NCBI GenBank assembly: GCA_021234155.1
Contig: JAJEKV010000015.1
Coordinates: 3,260,852 to 3,324,851, forward strand
From: Isoetes taiwanensis
Lineage: Eukaryota; Streptophyta; Lycopodiopsida; Isoetales; Isoetaceae
Direction of reading: 5' to 3'
DNA length: 64,000 bases
In this document: piece after piece, positions 24,600 through 35,469 of the stretch
Layout: each line of letters starts with the position of its first letter
Numbering within the stretch: position 1 is the stretch's first letter
Notes under the pieces: model-generated
Told to the model about the DNA's origin: nothing
Database searches by the model: none
What the model saw: only the letters and a program-made list of their open reading frames with translations
Position numbers and translations under genes: made by a program

Positions 24600-26990
24600 A
24601 CCGGTGTGATGTCATAGACATTGAAATCCCAAAGTTCATCGAGCTCATCTATGACATCACCTCCTTTACCTCCATTGTCCCGATTGGTAAGTCATGTCTT
24701 TGAGGATAAGAAATCACTTATGAAAGAGCGCCTAGAGCAAAAAATTATAACAAAAAGAAATACCAGTTTACCATCAAGATAGCCATGGCGGGCATGTCCG
24801 CTCTTGCGGAAGCTTGTGCAACCATCTCCACCATCACCACCTTTGACAGTCCGAGATCTATCCACCATTCTCGTGTTCCTCGCAGTTGGTGCAATCTTCC
24901 CGCTAATAGAGCTGATTCCCTCGTGATTCTCGACCAATATTCCGCTTCAATGTTTGCGTGCCCTTCCATGACCTGAATACACTTCCTCTTTGCATTGATA
25001 TCTTGCCTGTATTATTATGACATTCCTTTTACATTGCCTAATCACCACCTTTTATATGGCTTGAGTGGCTACCTTATTGTATTGATAATCTGTATGAACA
25101 ATTATAAGCATCAACTAACAAACCCCACTTTTACAAACAAAGATTTACAATCATTGCCTTTCCATGTGCATGGCTTTTTCTAGCCTCATCCATTGCAGAC
25201 TAAGCCCTTTCTCACCCATCAACTCAAGCAACACATGAGACAACAACACTTCTAATGGCATGTACATCCAAATATAATGGCAAATTTTTATTTTTTTTTA
25301 ATACCTTGCCATCCAAGATTCCATTTTCCACTTTAGAGATCTCCTTTTGGAATTGTGCAATTCCCAAAGAAAATACAATCGATTTATTACCAAATGCGGA
25401 ACTATCAACACACGGGAAAATAGACGCTGATAAATACCTTTAAAATAGTTCTCGCCAAAGTCGGGCCTCCTCTTCGCTATTATCTCGCTTATTTTCTTTT
25501 TCGTTCTTTGGTAGCTCGGGAAATACTTCGCCCCATTATGGATACAACCACTCCAACTAGCCTATTTAAAATAGCAATTAACATATAGTTCCATCCGACA
25601 TAGTGTCTATCTATATTCGTATTGTATGTTTGCTTCGTTTTTGCTTGGGCCAATAAATAATGTAAATCACGGCCACAATGCGATAATAGCAACATTTTTT
25701 CCTTAAATACTTCCATGGGCAAGGGCAAATGAACAACCCATTCTCTGCGAAGTCAAAACAAAGGCACATGAATTTGGATCATCGATAAAAACTCGAATAT
25801 CTTTGGAAAATATGCATCCTCTGTTGGAAAATAGCTTCACGTCGCCTTATTCTCTATTTTGAAGGAGGTTCATCCTCAGCGGGGAAAGGATGGCCTTGCA
25901 GACATGAAGCATAAAAAGATTCAATCACTTCTAACCGATGGTCACAAATCGCCACGATACGCGGTCACCGCAGTTTAAAGAACCATTAAAGCCGCCGCCA
26001 AAGGGATGCGATCGGCCTTGTTCAAGGCAAAGTAAAAAAAGGGATACAAACCTTAAAATTTGGTTTAAATGGTGCTTCCGGCTCAAAGAAACGACGCATA
26101 TCATAAACAAAGCGGCTCCCCATAGTCGCAAAGAATGGATCGAATGGAGGCTCCAAATAAGGAAGGTTACATAGTTTGCAAACAAATTTTAAAATGACAA
26201 TGATATTTTGGCACCTTATCTCGTGTTGAATTTTCTTTGACCTATTGGCACTTCTACTTCATATTCTTCATAAGCATAGAAGAATTTTTCGATGCTTCGC
26301 AACAATATTATAATGTGAGGTTTGGCCTTACTAGCAATGCATATCCTGCACCAGCAGGAAGAGCTTTTTAGCTGAATTTGTAATTGAAAAGGGGAAAATT
26401 TGATAGCGTGAAATGGCAGGCATTAATATAGCCATTCTTCCTTTCACAGATGCCAACACTTGTATTTTCTGTGATGAGATGAACGCGACTTGGAAATCGC
26501 CAAGCATGTGGTAAATATTTGATGATGAAGACTAGATATGTCAATTGTTTGCACTATTGACTGCTTGGGCCTGATCAAGAACCATATATTGCCACGTCCC
26601 TGCCTTCAGCATAAAAGAGTATTCCGAAATTACAGTTGCACATTTTAACATTTACAACACTAAACCAAAAATAATGAGGTAAGCACCATGGAAGTGCGGT
26701 ACCACACCAATGTTGTTCTTGAAAAACTCGCTGACAACATGATGATCACGCATATGGTCAGCGATTGATGCATTGCAAAATTTGAAAGATATGGCAAGGA
26801 ATAAAGGCACGATCCAAAATTGCCGACTCAAAATAGAAAAATCTAAATAGTTAACAAACGCATACCGATTTTCTCATGCGGGTTGTGGATTTTTACCGCC
26901 TGACGGACCCATATTTTATTTTTACGAGATGGGTTTTTTGGGAGAAGAAATTTACGGATCCTCTTGAGGCACGCGTCATATTTACGAGCG
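24600..26990 (-). pseudogene. Obg-type GTPase-like gene, N-terminal exons only, copy 2
   Basis: Copy of 4961-7346. The glycine-rich exon lies at about 24972-24770 and reads KGGDGGDGCTSFRKSGHARH without the internal shift of copy 1. The following exon (about 24688-24600) encodes NGGKGGDVIDELDELWDF. The region homologous to the copy-1 first exon (about 26860-26990) is scrambled at several CAG/CTG sites. As in copy 1, no GTPase domain follows. Confidence 0.45.
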
Positions 26991-27754
26991 ACATTCAAAT
27001 TGTTTTTCACCGATTAATAACTTAAACCATAGCGGATTAGATCGACCGGACCGGAAAAACCAATGACTCAAACAAAGAAAACTTTAACCTTGAAATAAAG
27101 CTTCGGATGAGAGAAGGCGGGAGAAAATCAAACATCCCTAAGAAGAAAGGACATATGCTTCTTTTTTTTGTTTTCGAGAGACATTAAAAGAGGAATTTAG
27201 AAACATGCGATTATGGCATTGCAGTACCGGCAAGAAAGCCGGTCATCCACGACTAGTGCTCGAGAGCTATGGGTCAAAATGGAAGCTTGATCGTATGATA
27301 TCCATTGCCCCCTCGAGGGAGGCGGCATTTAATTCTTCAAATGTTAGGACACCTGCTCAAAGACAAATGCTATTCTTAGAATATTAGCATCGACCATGAA
27401 ATCATTCACACCATAAACCTTTGTGATGCATTCGCTATGAATATCTATTCGGTATCATGTACATGTGCCCAAGCAAGGAAGCTATGAAATGGAAAAAGCT
27501 TTGACCTCTTTCGGCATTTTTAGCGTAGCGTAGTTCAACTGGAAGATGCAAATCCACCGATTGACTTCACTACAAAATCAAAGGACAAAGGCGAGGCAAA
27601 GAATCGCATTTGGAGCGAGAGAGACCATGGCCGAGCAAGAGTCGAATGGAGCCATGGCCATTCTAGGAGCTGCACAGTGGCCCAGAAAAGAAACCAACGC
27701 ATTGGATTTCGCCTTCCCCCTTTACCCAACGGTCGAGATGTGGATGGCTATGCA

Positions 27755-27932
27755 TTAATGGTCTGAATATCATTTGCCACATCATTAATGGTCTGAATAT
27801 CATTAATGGTCTGAATATCATTAATGACTCTGAATACAATTTGCCACATCATAGTTGGCATTAATAAAATTAATAGTGGTGGATGGCTATATCATTTGCC
27901 ACATCATAGTTGGCATTAATAAAATTAATACT
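27755..27932. repeat. Nested tandem repeats (18 bp and ~50 bp units)
   Basis: ATTAATGGTCTGAATATC occurs four times within 80 bp, one copy altered, and a longer unit with TTTGCCACATCATAGTTGGC and AATAAAATTAATA occurs twice. 27628-28300 has no convincing gene. Confidence 0.85.
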
Positions 27933-28739
27933 GGTCAGACTTTCTAAATAACGGTCTAGATTAGATGCCTTAATTTGAAGGGCATAGATCAAATCCCCCA
28001 AAAATCGCACCTTCCTTGAAGTTTCTTAAAACAAATCGATGGCTAAGATTTCTCCTTCCCCTCTTGATCCAACGGTCTAGGAATGGGGTGCATGCCTCAT
28101 GCATGCCCCCATGAAGATCTAATGGTTACAACTTCGCCACCTTGCAGCCTTTCCAATAAACGGCCTTGATTCATTTGAGTATATAGACAAGGTATATGAT
28201 GGGGGTACATCCGAGTAATTTTATATATATTATGATAGTAATAAAGGAGTTTTGGGATAATCTGTGCGCGCAGTTTGAGCCGTAGATTTTTTTATTTTAT
28301 TTTGGTTCGTTGGATTTTCGGTTTCAATTTTGTTTGATGCGGTGTTCCCTCTCCTGCTTCAGGGTCTTCGAAATTGGTTCTTCCAGTGATGCGCCCCTTT
28401 CTTTTTTTTGCGCTAAGCTGAATACCACCGTGAAGAATTTTGCTGTTCGACTGCACCATTCAATGAAGCGGGCGGGGGTTGCAATAAACGGGTTCGGATT
28501 CGGACTAGGATTCGGATTCAAGCAACAAAAATGCATGCCTGGCAAATCTATTGTTGACGTTCATCTGAGATTCCTGAAACGCCAAGTTTTGGGCTCAATG
28601 AATCCTTCGATGAGAGCTGATGCTGCAACCATCTTCGTTGGTTCTTGTATTGAAGAAGAGCGCAAAAATGCTACGCATGGTGGAAGAATCAACAGGTAAG
28701 TCATGTCCATCGTTTTCTTCTTCCATTTATTTGGGAAAG

Positions 28740-29580
28740 CCTGTGGCAAATTCAAACATTAGAGAAAGAGAACAGAACGGTAACGATACAAGGCGCCTCG
28801 CTGCCATCTTAAGAAAATGTGCTGACGAAAAGGCTCTTATAGATGGCAAGCAACCTAGGGCAAAATGTTTATTTAACAAATCATCTTATTCAGATGTATG
28901 GCAAATGTGGAGCATTGCAGAATGCCCGGGCAGTTTTTGATGGCATGGAAAGACGTAATTGTTATTCCTGGACCATTATGCTAGAGGCTTATAATTAACA
29001 TGACAAGCTTACAGAGGCAAAACAACTCTTTGAACAAATGCCTGAAAAAGATGTAATCTCATGGACTTCAATGGTCTCAAGACATGCACAACATGGGCTT
29101 CTCCAAGATGCCATGGAACTTTTTCATCAAATGCCTTATAGGGATGCAAGAGCTTGGAATATCATGATTTCAGCTTATTGTCAGAAAGGGTGTCTCAGAG
29201 AGGCTCTCCAGCTGTTTGAACAAATGCCTGCCCGGAATGTGGTTTCATGGAATATCATGATATCTGGCCATGCTCATCTGGGGCAGTTTGAGAAAGCACC
29301 AATATGCTTTGTGATCACTTGAACAAGCACCAATATGCAATGTGATCACTTGAAATTCCTTGATTGCTACTTATGCACAAGCAAGACTTTTAGAAAGAGC
29401 ACTTGAAATTTTTGAGCATGTGCCACACAAGAAATGTGGTCTCTTAGAACTCAATTATCCAAGCACTTATTCAAAAGGGTCAGCTCAATGTTGCACTAAG
29501 ATTTTTTGAGCAAACGCCTCGAACAGATTTGGCTTCCTGGACATCTCTTATCACTGCATATGCAAGAGAAGGAAAGCTTT
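28740..29580 (+). pseudogene. PLS-type pentatricopeptide repeat (PPR) gene fragment
   Basis: PPR proteins bind organellar RNA for editing, splicing or stability. Plus-strand frames give RRLAAILRKCADEKALIDGK, then in a shifted frame NHLIQMYGKCGALQNARAVF, then successive P/L/S motifs such as KDVISWTSMVSRHAQHGL, ARAWNIMISAYCQKG and NVVSWNIMISGHAHLG. Lesions: about 30 bases missing with a shift near 28855, a TAA at about 28997, a TGA in place of Trp near 29320, a 31-bp tandem duplication (29296-29352) and further shifts before 29480. The last readable motif, DLASWTSLITAYAREGK, runs to about 29575, directly against an acceptor-like TTTGCAG that starts the ZYP1-like exon. No DYW or E domain is present. 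An open frame at 28310-28699 may be its leader. Confidence 0.8.
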
Positions 29581-29584
29581 GCAG

Positions 29585-31306
29585 ATTCCAAAATGCAAAT
29601 AGATGAGCTTCAAAAGCATATAGAACTTAGAGAAAATAATTTTATTACTAAGGAGCAAGCAGCACAGATTGAGCTGAAGACTCTTGAACAAACCCTAGAA
29701 AGAACGCTGACTGAAAAACGCAAACTTGAGGAATCTGCCCAAGTTTTTGAAGAAAGGGCAGAGTCATTCTTATCCCATATGAATGATTTACAGAAAGAGA
29801 AGGTAAGTTAGTTACCTCTTGCGTTATTTGTGATTGGAAATATGACTTAATAGACACATTCGTTCATTTTGCAGGATGATTTAATGGAGATTGTTTTAGA
29901 AACGAAAGCTGCAAGCCAGACTGTTGAAATTGCACTACAAGAGAAAATCACTGAACAAGAAAGAAAGGAGCAAGCAATGTTGCAAAGCATTGCTTTATTG
30001 GAACAACAGATTATATCACAACAGTCGGATATCAACCGTATTTGTCAGGAATGCCATGAGCTTTGCATGTCAAATCAGAAACTTGAGGAGGAGAAACAAC
30101 TGCTGGAGGAACAGAAAACCAAGGTATGCTCACAAGCTTGTGCATTGGTTTCCATCACAAACTTTGGAAAAAGTTTAGCGAAACCCATTTTTCCAATTAA
30201 TTATGCCATTAAATTATGCCATTCTAGATACAAGCGCAGGTGGTTGCCACTGAAAAAAAGTGCTAGAAATCAAGAAGCAATCAGAGTATCAGCTCGAAGA
30301 AAAGCAAGCAGAACTTACAAGGCATTTGAAAGAGATTTCGCAACGGAATGATCAGGTAAAATACATAGATTTCTGCCCATGTAGGATAACCATGGCTGGA
30401 AACCCATCACGTTTATGTCCTCTATCCTGAATATTCATGCAGGAAATGAATGATATCAGACAAAAATATAAAATAGAGACAAAAGAAGCGATCTCTAGGG
30501 AGCTGCAAAAGGTTCTTTGGTGAAGTATCATACTGAGTATTAAGTTAGTATGTCTTCATGCTTACCATCTTAGATTCCAGGCAGATTCTGAGTTATCATC
30601 TACAAGGCAGCACTATGAAGAGACAAAGCTCGCTGTTTGCAAAAAATCTGCAAAGCCTTCAACAGGAGCATACACATCTGGTAAAAAGAAGCATACCTCT
30701 GTTATATGTGTTTCATGTTCTGCCTTCAGATTCGCTAAATGTATTATTGGTCTTTCTCAATTTCTTCATTTTCCTTTCAATTATCTCAACCTCAAGCAAT
30801 GCTAAAGTTATTTTTTGCTACAGGTTAGAGAACTTCAGGAATCTCATGAGGAGGATAAAAGACTGACAATTTCTAAGTTCGAGGCTGAAGTCAATGAAAA
30901 GCATGAAATAGCTATACACAGAGAGGCATGTGAAGTGTTAAATGTAACATTTTATGTTATCTCTATTCTCTAACTTATGTATGACATCTTATCTTGTTGC
31001 AGCAAACATTGCTCGAGGCTAAGAAAAATGGAAGAAATTGAGAAAGACCATGAACTACACATACAGAAGCTGGAGGTTGAACATGGAAAAAAAATAGCAG
31101 AAGTATGCTTCTACTTTTAAACAATGAAAAAAACCTTTTGTCAATTCTTTCTGCTTACAAAGCTTGCCTATAATAAATAGATGAGCGCATAGCCAGTTTG
31201 ATTAACATGAGACTTTTTGGCTGTGCAGGCCAGAAAAGAAATAGCATCTTTGAAACAGGAGATTTCATCGATTAGTGGTGGATATGCTAATGCCATAGGG
31301 GAAAAG
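29585..31306 (+). pseudogene. ZYP1-like synaptonemal complex transverse-filament gene, internal exons
   Basis: ZYP1 forms the transverse filaments of the plant synaptonemal complex at meiosis. Eight exon-like pieces with GT-AG borders lie at 29585-29802, 29875-30123, 30228-30355, 30443-30511, 30581-30680, 30824-30925, 31003-31102 and 31229-31306. Joined, they encode a long coiled coil with LTRHLKEISQRNDQEMNDIR, LQESHEEDKRLTISKFEAEV and HELHIQKLEVEHGKKIAE, close to the C-terminal half of ZYP1 as I know the family. One intron appears to use a GC donor (GAG|GCATGT at 30926). One A too few in exon 3 (near 30256) and one too many in exon 7 (near 31024) break the frame. The head of the protein and the basic C-terminal tail are absent. 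Another coiled-coil protein is the main alternative. Confidence 0.6.
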
Positions 31307-33260
31307 GTGAGGGCTACCAAGTATTTGCATGGCTTTAAACCTATTATTTATTACTTTCAAGCAGATTTATGTATTCATTTCTTCCCCTTGGGAATAGTAT
31401 TATCTTTGAAGTGACCAGAGTGTCAGGACAAAAATTGTATTATATGTATAAAGATCAGAATATTGAGGATCATCTCTAACAGCGTATAGAAATTAAACTG
31501 CTTGGGAATGGCATTGAAAATAAGAACAGTATCCCTGTTGCAGACAAGCTGAGGCATTTTGTTTTTGGTGATTCGTCATAAGTATTTACAATTATAATAT
31601 TTAGGTGTACAGGTCACGCAGCCACAGCTTAAGGTTAGGAGTCTTTCCACCTTTTTGAACTAATGCCTCAGCAAGTTGTTTGTATGTATGCCTGTCATAG
31701 TTCCGTGCAACAATTGCTTTACTATATGCATTGCATTCCCATTCCATTGGATTCTTGTCGGTGTGAACTTATTTGGTAGATTTGCTTTTACATTTTCCTG
31801 CTCTGGGTTCTGTGCAGTATCTTTGTTTGTTATGAATCCCTGGTTTTGTCTCCTGTGTTACTCCCTTCCTCAGTTGCTGAAATTGCTATAGGTATCTTCA
31901 ACCAATAGACCATCCACTAATCTTTCTGTTCTGACTTTCACAATCTTCTTAACTTAACAAGTTTCATTCTGAATGTTGAGCATAACCCTCTATGAGTTTT
32001 ATCAGAAAGGTTTCATTTTTTAGGTGCTTGAAGGTAATCCCTTTTGCAAGGTCCTTGAACCCGGTTTAGGTGTTGCTGTGACACCTTTAACCCAGTAAAA
32101 GAAGATGGATGCCTGAGTGTATTCTTTCGTATTAGAAATGCAGTTTATGGCTTTGGTCTTCTAGCTTTTGTCTATTGCGTTCGTTTGTGGTTTGAATACG
32201 CACACCCACTTCCTTGGAGTATGAATGCCGGGCACATGTTTTCTTCGTTATGCCTGCTCACTACATATGTATGCCGGGCTCTGCATTGCTACTACATATG
32301 TACATATGCAGAGTAGTTACTATGCAGAGTACTACATATGTTCAAGCTCCATAAATGCCGGGCACATGTTTTCTTCGTTATCAGTTCGATTAATGTTGTT
32401 AACATGCATTGTACAATCTTGTTAATGTTGGCCACATGTATTGGTTTCACAGAGTTGCAACTAGGGACTTGGGGAACCATTCTAAACTGCTCTGACTAAG
32501 ATAGAGGCTCTTAACTTACTTGAGGCATTCAATTGGCTCCTACAATCAATTGAGGATCTTGAAATTGCTTGCTATGCAGAAGACGATGATTTGCTACTAC
32601 CAGTTTGGGAGCTTGTTGTTGCATCTCCTTTGAGTTTGCAATAGATTGTATAAGAAGCTTTGCCAAAGCCACATTTTCAAAGACGTTTGATGGGTCATAG
32701 AATTTTTTACTATACTTCTGAAAAGAAACGACCATTGTACATCAGACCACATCAAATAATGACTCTCAGTTTCTTGAAACCTTTCGGTTGGTCATGTTAT
32801 TCATTCAATTACTGACATAAAATGCACATCCTTATAATATAAGATACTCTATGTGCCTTGAGTGTTTTTCGATGCTTTAAAGGAAGGCCATGGCACAACA
32901 ACGACCTTAATCATTTTGGAGTTCCCTATAAGTTCTCTTTCATAACTCTTGGCAATAGAGACCCAACTTACAACTTGCCACGCAGTGCATGTAAAGAAAA
33001 ACAATATTTCTAGATAATTATAAGCAATATAAATATCTCACACAATGGAGGGTGCAAGACAAATGAAGGTAGAATCCAACTGTCCAATGGTTGGATATAA
33101 AACTTTATAAGGTTCAAGCTGTCATATTTATTAGGAGATAAATAAAGGGTTTTAAAAAAGCTGCATTAAAATTACCATTAAACATATCAAATTTTAACAT
33201 GTTCTTTACTTTTTATCCATCATTTTTATTAGTTTTTGAATTTATACTGATTTAAAAGCT
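31307..33260. other. Non-coding stretch with small repeats
   Basis: No recognisable gene. A 27-bp unit with TGCCGGGCACATGTTTTCTT occurs at 32225 and 32354, and TACTACATATG occurs several times between 32270 and 32340. Confidence 0.5.
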
Positions 33261-33290
33261 TCAAAGAACGCTTGGCGGGCTTTTTTCTAG
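33261..33290 (+). mobile_element. Helitron-like 3' terminus (degenerate hairpin)
   Basis: AACGCTTGGCGGGC, a T run, then CTAG followed by T. This aligns with the better-preserved end at 37708-37735. The left hairpin arm is poorly preserved. Helitrons end in CTRR after a GC-rich hairpin and insert between A and T. Confidence 0.4.
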
Positions 33291-33816
33291 TATAGTAATA
33301 AAAGCAAAATGTAGTTTGTGCATAGCATCTTGGCTGTCAATTTTTTTCCCACAACTTTCATTTTGAGCCGTTCAGTTGTTAGTTATTATTTTGACTTTTC
33401 GGCTAGGTCAATGCATACGAGAAACCGGTGTGAACGATTTTGTCTGGATTGCACCATAACCTTCGTAATTGCTTTCTCTGCCGAACAACAAAACCTATTC
33501 TCTTTCACAGATCCCACGGTTTTCTGTTTCGGCTCCTCCTTCACCCAACCAACCGACGTCCTTTTCTTGTGTTTGCCTTCTTTCCCTCTTGTTCTAAGCG
33601 TGTAAAGTTTTTCCTGCCAATTTTCTGTGTCTTAACCCTTGTTCTTGCTATATTTCTCCATCTCGATCCTCGCATCATTTTACTGATCCATCTGCTCCCG
33701 CGCTTAAATTAGATTGATCGGCCATAACCCAAATAGCTCAATTCGCTTTTTGGTACTCTATTATGTTCTAGGGTTTCACCGAATTGGCTCCCTGTTTAGG
33801 GCCCCGTTTAAACTAC

Positions 33817-35469
33817 GTGGTGACATATGGTCATGGAAGCCTCGGCTCAAAGTTAAAGCTATTTGGGAGATCGGTTCGGGAAGGTGAAGCGGTATTTTGG
33901 ATTGGAGAATTTCGCAACACATGCTATTGCAATAGTGTCCTTCAGGTTAGTCTCCATTCTTCCTCGTTTAATTGGTGGATCTTCCCCGCCGATTTGAATT
34001 TTATGGCAAAACGATCCGAGAATTCCCTAAAGTTTAGGCCAAATGATTTCGATTTTATTTACGACAAATGGCTTAATAAATTGAGATAGCTATACGGTTA
34101 TTCTCACACGAGATCCATTTTAACTCCGTTTTGTACCTTAAGTAGCGTGACAAATCTTTCTATTGATTTAAAAAGGCATTTGAGTCGGCGAGGACTTTCT
34201 TGCTTAGCATTACGGTTTATTTGGAAGACTTTGAAAATGGTGTACATGAACATGTCCTAAGCGGGCATATTCCAACCGTCGATTTCTTTGTTTTGCGTGC
34301 TTTATATTTACGTGTACCATTTAGGGAACAACTTTTAGAATATTACGAGGGGGTAGCAAGGCATTAGGAGAACCGAGAAGAGAACTTTGCGGCATGTTTG
34401 GGCGAGCTATTTCTGCAGGTATTTACTTCTCACGATTGTTTATGTACGGGATTCATGTTCTTGGAAGGTTTGAAACTAAGAAGTCAGTTACCATCTTTTG
34501 ATAAAAATCAAAGTCTAAACACATCTTACGTGCCTTTACCTAGGAGTTGGCGGTCTTGACATTGATGCATTAGTGAAGGCTTTTAATGTTTGTTTTTCCA
34601 CGAGATAAACTCTCAAAAGAAGAAGCCCCGGTGTAATAGCACCAAAGAGGTTTGTCCAAGAGTAAAAAAGCGAGAATGAGTTTGTTTCAGTAGCTACATG
34701 CATCAGTACACGATTGTCATTTAATTGTCTCTTAAACACAACATTCTATGCTAAACCTTGTATTTGTGTAGGATGCACATGAATTCTTAAATTATTTGTT
34801 AAATGAGTTGGTTGAAATATTGGAGAAGGAGGCGCGGGCGGCAAACGGGAATTCAGTGTCCCAAGAGAAACTGTGCAATGGTTCCATGAATGGCAGTGCA
34901 AAGCGGGACTCATCACTGTTGCTACATGGGTGCATAATATTTTTCAGTGTAAATCGGTATCTATGATACCATGCTTTCTTGTTGCCATATTTGCTAACAA
35001 GATGATTCCAGGGAATATTGACAAATGAAACTAGATGTTTGAGATGTGAGACTATTACCGCAAGGGATGAAACATTTTTGGACCTCAGTCTTGATATCGA
35101 ACAAAATAGCTTCATAACAAGTTGTCTTCAAAATTTCAGTTCAACAGAGACACTCAATGTTGAAGACAAGTTCTTTTGTGATAAATGTTGTAGGTAGGTT
35201 TCTTCAAAATTTCTCCTCCTTTCTTGTCAGTCCAGGTAAGTAAACTGGCTTTTTACTGCAGGAAGCTCAAAAGAGAATGAAGATAAAATCATCTCCTCGT
35301 ATACTTGCTCTTCACCTAAAGCGCTTTAAATACATTGAACAGTTAGGACGGTACAAGAAACTTTCCTATCGTGTTGTCTTCCCATTGGAGTTGAAGCTAT
35401 GCAATACCACAGACAGATGATGCACCTGGCTCAGAAGCTGAGTATTCGCTTTTTGCAGTAGTTGTGTGA
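33817..35469 (+). pseudogene. UBP3/UBP4-like ubiquitin-specific protease gene fragment
   Basis: This plant family (USP12/46 group) removes ubiquitin using a Cys box and a His box. Exon pieces: about 33817-33945 (GSKL near the start, Cys box NTCYCNSVLQ), about 34299-34418 (VPFREQLLEYY), 34605-34706 (VIAPKRFVQ, SYMHQ), 34772-34947 ([20 protein letters not shown]), 35012-35193 ([38 protein letters not shown]) and about 35257-35469 ([20 protein letters not shown]). The catalytic Cys and the CxxC pairs are present. The frame ends in TGA right after FAVVV, before the His box (GHYVS), which is missing. Several single-base shifts occur, some in compensating pairs. It is either a pseudogene or a captured fragment. 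Confidence 0.85.

Larger units (their letters stand above)
19544..27627. repeat. Direct duplication, copy 2 (~8 kb)
   Basis: Second copy of the block at 1-7971, with an offset of about 19.5 kb. Its left edge follows a pyrimidine-rich stretch at about 19490-19540, and its right edge near 27627 runs into different sequence. Copy 2 keeps three short segments missing from copy 1, so it is closer to the ancestral form in the first kilobase. Its kinase gene carries two frame problems that copy 1 does not have. Confidence 0.95.

Noticed and set aside
1-27627. The 8-kb copies as giant LTRs of one element
   Set aside because: They contain host-type intron-bearing genes and have no primer-binding site or polypurine tract at their inner edges.
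29585-31306. Coiled-coil exons as the tail of a plant guanylate-binding protein
   Set aside because: The order of segments and the RNDQ...DIR and HEEDKRL stretches fit ZYP1 better, though this is by eye.
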